Assembly (NCBI GenBank): GCA_964512105.1
Contig: CAZEGI010000026.1
Span: 1-15,604, forward strand
DNA length: 15,604 bases
Direction: 5' to 3'
From: CAZEGI01 sp964512105
GTDB lineage: Archaea > Altiarchaeota > Altiarchaeia > IMC4 > CAZEGI01
Positions 7,335-14,068 of this stretch are shown here, piece by piece; the stretch's first letter is position 1; each line of letters starts with the position of its first letter. Position numbers and translations under genes: made by a program. The notes under the pieces are model-generated. The model searched no databases. It was given only the letters and a program-made list of their open reading frames with translations, and had not been told where the DNA came from.

Positions 7335-7371
7335 GCTAAGAAACCTCGCCAAGTCGGTTACAGTCGAATAA
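7333..7371 (+). repeat. glmS 3'-end direct repeat, distal copy
   Basis: Read in the glmS frame, this copy encodes KLRNLAKSVTVE followed by TAA, the same C-terminus as GlmS except Leu for Pro. It has no upstream glmS sequence and is not translated as part of glmS now. The differences from the proximal copy are mostly silent, which looks like a related but separately diverged glmS end rather than a fresh tandem duplication. It begins inside the stop codon of the 52-aa gene. Confidence 0.85.
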
Positions 7372-7374
7372 ACA

Positions 7375-7428
7375 GCTTATAAGCAAGCAATTCTCGATAT
7401 TAACTATACGCCTCTAAAGGTGAACTAA
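7375..7428 (+). promoter_or_regulatory. Promoter and ribosome binding site of the 80-aa orphan gene
   Basis: A TATA-like CTTATAAGC lies at 7376-7384 just after the glmS repeat. AGGTGA (7418-7423), a good match to the archaeal Shine-Dalgarno GGAGGTGA, stands 5 nt before the ATG. This is the clearest Shine-Dalgarno motif in the window and supports the start at 7429. Confidence 0.55.
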
Positions 7429-7671
7429 ATGGCAAGAATCATAGAAAGTCCAAGGAGAACTAGACATCGTGAGTTAGAGGACGAACGGGTTAGAAGGCTA
7501 ATGGAAGCAGATCCCGGTACACTCTCTCCTCAGGAGCGATTGGAGGCAGCCCAATTGGGGATGAAGCAAATTTCAAGGGAAGCAAGCCAGGGCGGCGATG
7601 TCAGCCCCGAAAGAGTAAAGCGAGTTGCCGATAGGATAAGGCGGGCACGAAGAGGAGTCGATAATCAATAA
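7429..7671 (+). CDS. Hypothetical 80-aa charged protein
   Basis: I do not recognise this protein. It is small, helical in appearance, and dominated by Arg and Glu, with no Cys, no signal peptide and no membrane segment. It begins MARIIESPRRTRHRELEDER and ends RRARRGVDNQ; the middle has LSPQERLEAAQLGMKQI. The basic ends could bind nucleic acid, but no motif proves it. A TATA-like element and a good Shine-Dalgarno motif upstream argue that it is a real gene. It lies between the glmS repeat and the duplicated MBL gene end, within the accessory patch, so it may be element-borne or a lineage-specific resident. Confidence 0.6.
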   Translation: MARIIESPRRTRHRELEDERVRRLMEADPGTLSPQERLEAAQLGMKQISREASQGGDVSPERVKRVADRIRRARRGVDNQ

Positions 7672-7676
7672 AAAAC

Positions 7677-7823
7677 TTAATCGAACTCCCCTATCGTCTT
7701 CTGTTTTTCCTTTTCTTTATTCTCAGAAAGAGGAATAACCTGCCCATCTCTTACAGCAATGGTCTTTACTCCACATTGCCCCTCAATCCACTTCGCTTCG
7801 TTTTCCGGATTCGCGTTCAGCAC
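7677..7823 (-). pseudogene. Duplicated 3' fragment of the MBL-fold hydrolase gene
   Basis: Read on the minus strand this encodes about 48 residues that match the C-terminus of the hydrolase at 8025-8795. Positions 7735-7817 are identical over 83 nt to 8074-8156 (offset 339). Upstream the homology stops at about 7823 and the frame is closed by a stop at 7830-7832, so there is no intact gene. Downstream of the identical block the two ends diverge: this copy ends SENKEKEKQKTIGEFD and the intact gene ends VENTKGQKTIEEF. It is either the original gene end displaced by an insertion, or the leftover of a second homologue. Confidence 0.85.
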
Positions 7824-7850
7824 AAACTTTTAAGAAAAGTTTGATCAAAA
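7822..7850. repeat. 29-nt direct repeat with hairpin, copy 1
   Basis: Identical over 29 nt to 7955-7983. Inside it AAACTTTT-AAG-AAAAGTTT forms a perfect 8-bp stem with a 3-nt loop. It begins exactly where homology of the MBL fragment ends. Confidence 0.85.
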
Positions 7851-7853
7851 CAG

Positions 7854-7934
7854 GTGCTACACTCGCTAATTTGGAGGTCGTGTTTCTCCCTCCAAATTTT
7901 TTAAAATTTAAATTTTAAAATCGCTCGGTAGCAC
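7854..7934. repeat. Nested inverted repeats between the 29-nt direct repeats
   Basis: Three symmetrical structures are nested here. GTGCTAC (7854-7860) pairs with GTAGCAC (7928-7934). AATTTGGAGG (7868-7877) pairs perfectly with CCTCCAAATT (7889-7898) around an 11-nt loop. Positions 7899-7920 are a perfect 22-nt palindrome of A and T only. The symmetry suggests a folded RNA, a protein-binding site or a small non-autonomous element. No open frame of note is present. Confidence 0.75.
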
Positions 7935-7954
7935 TTAAAAAATTAGGCACTACA

Positions 7955-7983
7955 ACAAACTTTTAAGAAAAGTTTGATCAAAA
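7955..7983. repeat. 29-nt direct repeat with hairpin, copy 2
   Basis: Second copy of the repeat at 7822-7850, 133 bp downstream, with the same 8-bp stem and 3-nt loop. It is followed by A/T-rich sequence up to the end of the MBL gene. Confidence 0.85.
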
Positions 7984-8010
7984 ATTTACTCCTTGGCACT
8001 CGCAAAAATG

Positions 8011-8024
8011 TTGATTAAAATCAA
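8011..8024 (-). terminator. Short hairpin directly after the MBL gene stop codon
   Basis: TTGATT-AA-AATCAA forms a 6-bp stem immediately past the MBL stop codon (8025-8027), followed on the minus strand by CATTTTT. It could act as a terminator or RNA 3'-end stabiliser, but the loop is very tight, so this is weak. Confidence 0.3.
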
Positions 8025-8795
8025 TTAAAACTCCTCGATGGTTTTTTGTCCCTTTGTGTTCTCAACCAAAGAGATAACCTGCCCATCTCTTACAGCAATG
8101 GTCTTTACTCCACATTGCCCCTCAATCCACTTCGCTTCGTTTTCCGGATTCGCGTTTAACATCTGCATTCCAAAGTGCGTTATCACCGCGAGTTCCGGTT
8201 TTACCTGTTGGATGATTTTCAACGCATATCTTGTGTTCAGATGCGTCCCGATTTCCTTATGCTCCGGAAAAATCACGTTCAGGATAAGGATTTTCGAATT
8301 TTTGTAATGCTTTATCAGTTCGTCAGAATATGCGGTGTCCGAGGTGTAAGTCACATCCCCCTCTTTCGTGAAAAATTTGAATCCGAAACCATCCGCATGT
8401 TCGTATGTGGGCAACGCTTCAACCTCCAGATTTTTTATTTTGAAGCGTTCATCAGCATGCGGAATCTTTGTTTCGATGATTTTTTGATGATAATCGGAAA
8501 CGTATTCGAGCGTATTTTTGGGTATCACGAGCAGGCCGTTCTGTTTTTTACCGCCGTTGGTCATGGCCTCTATTATGACCTCAACGTCGCTGTAGTGGTC
8601 AAGGTGCTGGTGCGAGACAAAAACCGCATCCAAGGTTGCCGGATTTTTGTGGAACTGCAACGCCCGTATAAGGGAACCGGGTCCGGGATCGAGAAGGATT
8701 TTTTCACCGAAGTCCAGCCATATTCCTCCCGTATAACGCCTCTGCGTAAGCGTTACAAACCTTCCGCCGCCGGTTCCGAGAAAAGTGATATCCAT
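8025..8795 (-). CDS. MBL-fold metallo-hydrolase (RNase Z-like superfamily)
   Basis: I chose ATG 8795, giving 256 aa that begin MDITFLGTGGGRFVT; a TTG at 8834 would add 13 unlike-family residues and overlap the upstream stop. The zinc-site motif is SHQHLDH (61-67), with further probable ligands at His133 (YEHADGF), Asp153 (TSDTAYSD) and His207 (THFGM). The GTGGGR start and the single-domain size fit the RNase Z/UlaG-like branch; the substrate is unknown. A TTTAAA-containing TATA-like element lies about 25 nt upstream of the ATG, so it is probably leaderless and separate from the propeller gene. Its 3' end is partly duplicated at 7677-7823. Confidence 0.88.
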   Translation of the reverse strand: MDITFLGTGGGRFVTLTQRRYTGGIWLDFGEKILLDPGPGSLIRALQFHKNPATLDAVFVSHQHLDHYSDVEVIIEAMTNGGKKQNGLLVIPKNTLEYVSDYHQKIIETKIPHADERFKIKNLEVEALPTYEHADGFGFKFFTKEGDVTYTSDTAYSDELIKHYKNSKILILNVIFPEHKEIGTHLNTRYALKIIQQVKPELAVITHFGMQMLNANPENEAKWIEGQCGVKTIAVRDGQVISLVENTKGQKTIEEF

Positions 8796-8826
8796 CGTAT
8801 ATTCTAAAGAAATCCTGTTTAAATAA

Positions 8827-11800
8827 TCAGTCAACCGGAATTGCGAGTGGCAGGCTTATGAGATTCCAACCAAGGGACAGACCAACTGTTCTCTGAACTG
8901 TTGTCACGGGACCGAAAGCATAAACAGCACTGCCAGAACTCACAAATACCGTGCCATTCGCAATTGCAGGGGGGGAAACCGGCCCCCAACAAGTATAATT
9001 CCAAATCAATGCGCCAGTATTCGAATCCAATGCGTATATCGCGTAATCATCTGACCCTATGAAAACTACACCATCAACAATGGCAGGTGACGAATCTACG
9101 CGATCTCCAGTTGTGTAATTCCATATGTGCGCACCATTCGTGGCATTCAATGCATACGTTTTGTTATTGTTACGTGAACTTACATACACGATATCACCAT
9201 AAACAGCGGGCGAGGAATATACGGGAGAACCCGTGTTGTAACTCCAAATGTGTGCCCCGGTACTGGCATTCAGGGCGTATATCAGGTAATCATATGAACC
9301 TACAAATACGACGCCATTAACAACCGCAGGTGACGAAAATATCATGTTTATGGTTGTATAATTCCATATGTGTGCGCCGTTCGTCGCGTTTAATGCGTAC
9401 ACTTTACCATTTGTGCACCCAATAAATACTCTGCCGCCTGAAACCGCGGGTGAGGAATACACGTGCCCCTTAGTGGTATAATTCCAAATCGGAATGCCTG
9501 TGCTCGCATTCAATGCATAAACCTTGTTGTCATCCCACGAGCCTGTGAAGACAACACCATCAACAACAGCGGGTGAGGAATCCACCGTACCACCGGTAGT
9601 GTAATTCCATATGTGCGCACCATTGATTGCGTTCAACGCATAAGTCTTATTGTCATCAGAGCCGAAGTAAACTATACCTGCCGAGACAGCGGGAGTAGAA
9701 TATATTGAATTTCCTGTCGTGTAATTCCAGATTATCGCACCAGTGTTTACGTTCAATGCATATAATGTGCCGCTAGCCGAACCTATAAACAGGGTGTCGT
9801 TAACGACCACAGGAGATGACAGCAGCCCGGATATCGCGAAGGTGGCGTTCCACTTCAATATCATGTTTCTTGCGTTGATCTGTTCCGGGGAATAACTCGC
9901 ATGCGTCGGATCATGATTAAACATCGGCCACCAGTCGATGATAACTGTCGTTGTCGTCGAGGATGTTGATGTGGATGTCGTTGATGCGACCGTTGAGGTT
10001 GTTGATGTCGTAGTGCTTGTGGTGGTAGCCCCTGAACCAAAAGCATACGTCTTGTTATCTCGCGATCCTACAAATACCATACCCTCCGCAATAGCCGATG
10101 ACGAAACTATAATGTCCCCAGTGGTGTAGTTCCATAAATGTTCGCCTGTGCTCGCATTCAGCGCGTAAACGTTGTTGTCATAAGAGCCGATGAAAACCAC
10201 TCCGGACGAAACCGAAGGTGAGGAAAACACACCGTTCCCAGTGGTGTAATTCCATATATGTGCCCCTGTGCTGACATTCAACGCATAAGTCCTGTTATCC
10301 ATGGAACCAAAAAACACCATTCCGTATGCGACAGCCGGCGTTGACCATATACCTGCACCTGTCGTGTAATTCCACATCTGTGCACCGTTGGTAACATTCA
10401 ATGCGTAGAACGTTCCCACCGTGGAACTTACAAAAACCGTATCTCCCGCTACATCCGGTGATGCAGCTACCGACTGGTCCAAAGTGTGGTTCCATATCTG
10501 TCCGCCCGCTAGGGTGTTCAGCGCGTAAACCCCGTGGTCATAAGAACCGATGAATACTCTGCCTCCTGAAACGGCAGGCGAACCTGCTACTATCTGCGCG
10601 CCGGCCGTATAATTCCATTTATACGCTCCTGTCGAGGCATTCAATGCCCACAACTTCCCGCCCAAAGAACCGACAAAAACAACACCATCCGCAACCATGG
10701 GGGATGAATAAACACTCTCTCCGGTGCTGTAGTTCCACACTTCTGCGCCATCGGTAAAGTTCAGCGCATACACATGGTTGTCGAGTGACCCGACAAAAAC
10801 CACCCCTTCCGATACCGCTGGCGATGAGGATGCTATACTACTTCCGGTTGTGTAGTTCCATATATGCGCGCCGGTGCTCAGATTTATCGCATACAGTTTG
10901 TCATCATAGGAACCAACAAGCACAACACCGTTAAAAACCGCAGGTGAGGATTCTATCCAACCTCCGGTCGTGTAGTTCCACTTCAATTCAAAATTACCCA
11001 CATCGACCGGACTGGTTGTATAGCCGCTGTGATTTAAATCGTGCCTGAACATCGGCCAAACTCTGGTTTCATCTATTGTTGTCGAGGTTGATGTCGTGCT
11101 TGTGGATGTTGTTGACTCGACACCGAACGCATACAATTTATCATCGTTAGATCCAATGAACAGCATACCTTCTCCAACTGCAGGAGAGGATTGTACAATG
11201 CCCTGTGTCGTATAATTCCATAGATGAACGCCATTGCTTGCATTCAACACATACACCGCATAATCCTCGGAGCCGATAAACACAACACCATTAGCGACAG
11301 CAGGCGAGGAAAAGACGTCACTCAGCGTGCTATAATTCCATACTTCTGCACCAGTGCTTGCATTCAGCGCATATACCTTGTTGTCCAGAGAACCAACAAA
11401 CACCATTCCATAAGCAACAGCCGGCGATGACTTTACGTAATCCCCTGTGGTATAATCCCATATGTGTGCACCAGTGCTCGCGTTTAGCGCATACACCTTG
11501 TTGTCTATGGAGCCAACAAACACCATTCCATAAGCAACAGCCGGCGATGAATACACGTCCTCCCCAGTCGTATAATCCCATATGTGTGCACCGGTGCTCG
11601 CGTTCAATGCGTACACCTTATTACTGTCGGAGCCAACAAACACCACACCGTCTGAAACAGCAGGCGAAGAACTTATCAGGTTTCCGGTGCTGTAGTTCCA
11701 TACATGTGCACCAGTATTCGCGTTCAATGCATACACCCTGTAACTGCCACGCGAGCTTACGAAGACCATTCCCATTGAAACAACCGGTGAAGAAACATCA

Positions 11801-13293
11801 CCACCTGTAGAATAGTTCCACAGCTGCACGCCGGTGCTGGCGTTCAGTGCATATACGTTGTCGTCCCAGGAGCCTACATACACAACACCACCCAAAACAG
11901 TGGGTGAGGAGAATACCCAATCACCTGTGGAATAGTTCCACAACTGCATACCAGTGCTCGCATTAAACGCATACACGTTGTTATCATAAGCCCCAACATA
12001 CACAACGCCACCAACAACCGCCGGCGAAGATAGCACATTGTTACCCGTAGTGTAACTCCAGTTCAACGCCAATCTGCTGGCATCAATCTGCATTGTGGAG
12101 TAAGCGGTATGTTGAGCATCCCTATGGAACATCGGCCAATCATTAACCGGGATGGTTGATGTTGATGAGGTCGTGGTACTTGAAGTTGTGGTAGTTACGC
12201 TAAAAGCATAAACATTATGGTCCAAGGAACCGACGTAAACAGTACCATCAACAATCGCAGGGGATGAAAACACAGACGAACTGGTATTGTAGTTCCACAA
12301 TAGAGCACCATTACTGGCGTTCAGCGCATAGATATCGCTATCCCTAGAACCAACAAACACGACACCGCCAGCAACAGCAGGTGAGGATTCCACACCCCCC
12401 AGGGTTGTGTAGTTCCATATATGCGCGCCGGTATTAGCATTCAAAGCATAAACCTTCTTATCTTCAGAACCAATGAATACAACACCACCCGCAACCGTCG
12501 GGGATGATATCGTATCGTTCCCGGTGGTGTAGTTCCATACATGCGCGCCAGTAACCGCGTTCAGTGCATATACGTTATCATCATCGGAACCGATATACAC
12601 AACACCGCCAACAACGGCAGGTGAGGAAAGTACCATGCCGGTGGTTGAGTAGTTCCATATAAGGTTACCGAAACTAGCATTCAGTGCATAAACCCTACCA
12701 TTTAAAGAACCGACAAACAACCTGTCACCCGCAACAGCGGGCGATGAAAATACCCAGTCCCCGATGGTGTAATTCCACAACTGCGACCCTGTCGCAGCAC
12801 TCAGGGCATAGACGTTGTTATCATAGGAGCCTATATACAAAATTCCGCCTACAATGACGGGGGAAGCCAGTACATCACTTCCAACAGTATAGTTCCATAT
12901 TTGCGAACCGTTAATCGCATTCAGGGCATAAATCCTGTTATCATTGGAACCGAAATAAACCACGTCACCGGAGACTGCAACGGAAGAATACGATATGGCT
13001 TCCTCGGCGGTGTAGCTCCATATAAACGCTCCGGTGCTCGCGTTCAATGCGTAAAGCTTATGGTTCTCATAAGAAGCCACAAACAACCTGTCGTTGACGA
13101 CCGTTGGCGAGGAGTATACATCCGCACCGGCGGTGTAGTTCCACTTCAATCCAAAATTTGTTAGATTGACCTGGCTGGTCGAATAGCCAGTGTGTGCAGC
13201 ATCGTGCCTGAACGTCGGCCACCAGTCTGTCGAGGAAACGGTCTGGGATAAAACCAAAAAAAACAGTATGCACATTAGAGGAGGTTTTTTCAT
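8827..13293 (-). CDS. Giant secreted PQQ-like beta-propeller protein (4 propellers, 32 blades)
   Basis: This 1488-aa protein has a signal peptide (about 1-22) and four propellers, at about 24-368, 385-725, 745-1090 and 1118-1460. Each opens with a cap motif: DWWPTFRHD, DWPMFHRD, VWPMFRHD or DWWPMFNHD. By my count each has eight blades of about 40 aa with the consensus WNYTTG...SSPAV..GVVFVGS.D..VYALNASTG. Ser/Thr linkers separate them. The family is PQQ_2/PQQ-like repeat; no dehydrogenase catalytic residues are evident, so a binding or surface-coat role is likelier than an enzyme. About 57 N-x-S/T sequons occur, mainly NYT/NYS and NAS. The last residues, GLSLGWNLISLPLAIPVD, are the start of a GWNLI domain that then stops, so the C-terminus looks truncated. 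A divergent gene starts 47 bp upstream. Confidence 0.9.
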   Translation of the reverse strand: MKKPPLMCILFFLVLSQTVSSTDWWPTFRHDAAHTGYSTSQVNLTNFGLKWNYTAGADVYSSPTVVNDRLFVASYENHKLYALNASTGAFIWSYTAEEAISYSSVAVSGDVVYFGSNDNRIYALNAINGSQIWNYTVGSDVLASPVIVGGILYIGSYDNNVYALSAATGSQLWNYTIGDWVFSSPAVAGDRLFVGSLNGRVYALNASFGNLIWNYSTTGMVLSSPAVVGGVVYIGSDDDNVYALNAVTGAHVWNYTTGNDTISSPTVAGGVVFIGSEDKKVYALNANTGAHIWNYTTLGGVESSPAVAGGVVFVGSRDSDIYALNASNGALLWNYNTSSSVFSSPAIVDGTVYVGSLDHNVYAFSVTTTTSSTTTSSTSTIPVNDWPMFHRDAQHTAYSTMQIDASRLALNWSYTTGNNVLSSPAVVGGVVYVGAYDNNVYAFNASTGMQLWNYSTGDWVFSSPTVLGGVVYVGSWDDNVYALNASTGVQLWNYSTGGDVSSPVVSMGMVFVSSRGSYRVYALNANTGAHVWNYSTGNLISSSPAVSDGVVFVGSDSNKVYALNASTGAHIWDYTTGEDVYSSPAVAYGMVFVGSIDNKVYALNASTGAHIWDYTTGDYVKSSPAVAYGMVFVGSLDNKVYALNASTGAEVWNYSTLSDVFSSPAVANGVVFIGSEDYAVYVLNASNGVHLWNYTTQGIVQSSPAVGEGMLFIGSNDDKLYAFGVESTTSTSTTSTSTTIDETRVWPMFRHDLNHSGYTTSPVDVGNFELKWNYTTGGWIESSPAVFNGVVLVGSYDDKLYAINLSTGAHIWNYTTGSSIASSSPAVSEGVVFVGSLDNHVYALNFTDGAEVWNYSTGESVYSSPMVADGVVFVGSLGGKLWALNASTGAYKWNYTAGAQIVAGSPAVSGGRVFIGSYDHGVYALNTLAGGQIWNHTLDQSVAASPDVAGDTVFVSSTVGTFYALNVTNGAQMWNYTTGAGIWSTPAVAYGMVFFGSMDNRTYALNVSTGAHIWNYTTGNGVFSSPSVSSGVVFIGSYDNNVYALNASTGEHLWNYTTGDIIVSSSAIAEGMVFVGSRDNKTYAFGSGATTTSTTTSTTSTVASTTSTSTSSTTTTVIIDWWPMFNHDPTHASYSPEQINARNMILKWNATFAISGLLSSPVVVNDTLFIGSASGTLYALNVNTGAIIWNYTTGNSIYSTPAVSAGIVYFGSDDNKTYALNAINGAHIWNYTTGGTVDSSPAVVDGVVFTGSWDDNKVYALNASTGIPIWNYTTKGHVYSSPAVSGGRVFIGCTNGKVYALNATNGAHIWNYTTINMIFSSPAVVNGVVFVGSYDYLIYALNASTGAHIWSYNTGSPVYSSPAVYGDIVYVSSRNNNKTYALNATNGAHIWNYTTGDRVDSSPAIVDGVVFIGSDDYAIYALDSNTGALIWNYTCWGPVSPPAIANGTVFVSSGSAVYAFGPVTTVQRTVGLSLGWNLISLPLAIPVD
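11385..11640 (-). repeat. Near-identical consecutive blade repeats in the propeller gene
   Basis: The propeller gene is a 120-bp tandem repeat. Two consecutive units of the second propeller are the most alike: bases 11401-11430 are identical to 11521-11550, and most of the rest of the 120-bp units match too. At protein level both blades read SSPAVAYGMVFVGS and KVYALNASTGA. This points to recent duplication or conversion of a blade. Confidence 0.8.
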
Positions 13294-13340
13294 TATATCC
13301 CATAAAAAATTATAAATAAGTATATATAAAATACCATAAC
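13294..13340. promoter_or_regulatory. Divergent promoters of the propeller and phosphoesterase genes
   Basis: The 47-bp gap is almost entirely A/T. TATAAATA (13311-13318) is about 27 nt before the phosphoesterase ATG. TATATATAAAA (13321-13331), read on the minus strand as TTTTATATATA, is about 32 nt before the propeller ATG. A GGGATAT before the propeller start is at most a weak Shine-Dalgarno. Both transcripts would have little or no leader. Confidence 0.5.
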
Positions 13341-14012
13341 ATGAAAATCCTGTGCGTTGCGGACATACACGGAAGCAGAAACGAACTGCTGGTTGTAAAA
13401 AAAATCGCGGATGATGAAAAACCGGACCTTGTTTTAATCCTTGGAGACTACAGCGGGCACGGCGGCTTCCACGACATCGAGGGCAACAAGAACGATGCGA
13501 AATTTGCTCTTGAAACTTTTAAGGATTTCAATGTTAAGGCAATAATCGGAAACTGCGACAACCTTGACGTGCTCAACGTTTTGAGCGAGTCCGGCGTAAA
13601 CCTCCACGAAAAAAAAGAGGAAATCTCCGGAATAACTTTTATCGGATTGGGCGGTTCAAACACCACGCCATTCAACACGCCAACGGAATTTTCCGAAGAT
13701 GACATATACAAAAAATTGAAAAAGTTATTTGAAGATGCAAAAAACAAAAAAGTAATCCTCGCAACGCACTTTCCCCCGAAGGACACGGAGTGCGACAAAA
13801 TCGCAAGCGGTCTGCACCCCGGAAGCTCCGGGTTGAGAAAAATCATCGAGGAATTCCAACCCATGCTAAACGTATGCTCGCACATTCACGAGGCGGGCGG
13901 AAAAATCGACAGAATCGGGAAAACCAAAATTGCGAGCATTGGTCCTGTCAAGAATGGTTACGGTCTAATAAATCTCAACGGAAAACTCGAAGTGCTTTTG
14001 CCGAGGTTCTGA
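13341..14012 (+). CDS. Calcineurin-like metallophosphoesterase
   Basis: The 223-aa protein carries the phosphoesterase metal motifs in order: DIH (8-10), GD (35-36), GNCD (70-73), a His at 143 (ATHFPP) and SHIHEA (180-185). GNCD replaces the classical GNHD, so the usual catalytic His is a Cys; I believe this variant is common among archaeal members but cannot confirm it here. SHIH takes the place of GHxH. The enzyme probably hydrolyses phosphate mono- or diesters with two metal ions; the substrate cannot be told. No signal peptide, so it is cytoplasmic. It diverges from the propeller gene and precedes the membrane-protein gene by 56 bp. Confidence 0.88.
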   Translation: MKILCVADIHGSRNELLVVKKIADDEKPDLVLILGDYSGHGGFHDIEGNKNDAKFALETFKDFNVKAIIGNCDNLDVLNVLSESGVNLHEKKEEISGITFIGLGGSNTTPFNTPTEFSEDDIYKKLKKLFEDAKNKKVILATHFPPKDTECDKIASGLHPGSSGLRKIIEEFQPMLNVCSHIHEAGGKIDRIGKTKIASIGPVKNGYGLINLNGKLEVLLPRF

Positions 14013-14020
14013 TTCGGGAA

Positions 14021-14068
14021 TTGACGGATTTATATATCTAATAAAAATAACTTAACCTAACCGCAAAA
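14021..14068 (+). promoter_or_regulatory. TATA-box promoter of the coiled-coil membrane protein
   Basis: TTTATATATC (14029-14038) is centred about 36 nt before the ATG at 14069. It predicts a transcript with a leader of around 9 nt. No Shine-Dalgarno motif is seen. Confidence 0.45.

Larger units (their letters stand above)
6546..7371. mobile_element. Putative small integrated cassette at the glmS 3' end
   Basis: The segment is bounded by two copies of the glmS 3' end in direct orientation, 793 bp apart. It contains only the nucleotidyltransferase gene and the 52-codon gene. A 60-base sample inside it (6601-6660) is about 33% GC, while a sample of glmS (5701-5760) is about 55%, which supports foreign origin. 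There is no integrase, transposase or terminal inverted repeat, so mobilisation would have to be in trans, by homologous recombination, or the element has decayed. Borders are the repeat edges; the exact crossover point within the 23-nt core cannot be told. Confidence 0.55.

Noticed and set aside
6540..7371. A Tn7-like transposon at glmS
   Set aside because: There are no tns genes, no terminal inverted repeats and no 5-bp target duplication; the duplicated coding end argues for another mechanism.
8175..8807. A 210-codon plus-strand frame opposite the MBL gene
   Set aside because: It is antisense to a protein with an intact HxHxDH zinc site and has no family features.
8796..8834. Longer MBL protein from a TTG at 8834
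   Set aside because: The family normally starts at MDITFLGTGG, and a TATA-like box lies just upstream of that ATG, inside the proposed extension.
9938..10129. Val/Asp-rich plus-strand frame in the propeller gene
   Set aside because: It is the complement of the Ser/Thr linker of the propeller protein; its low complexity follows from that.
8827..13293. Regular repeats of about 120 bp that could suggest a CRISPR array or satellite
   Set aside because: The period equals one 40-residue propeller blade, and the frame stays open for 1488 codons; the repeats vary mainly at codon level and have no spacer structure.
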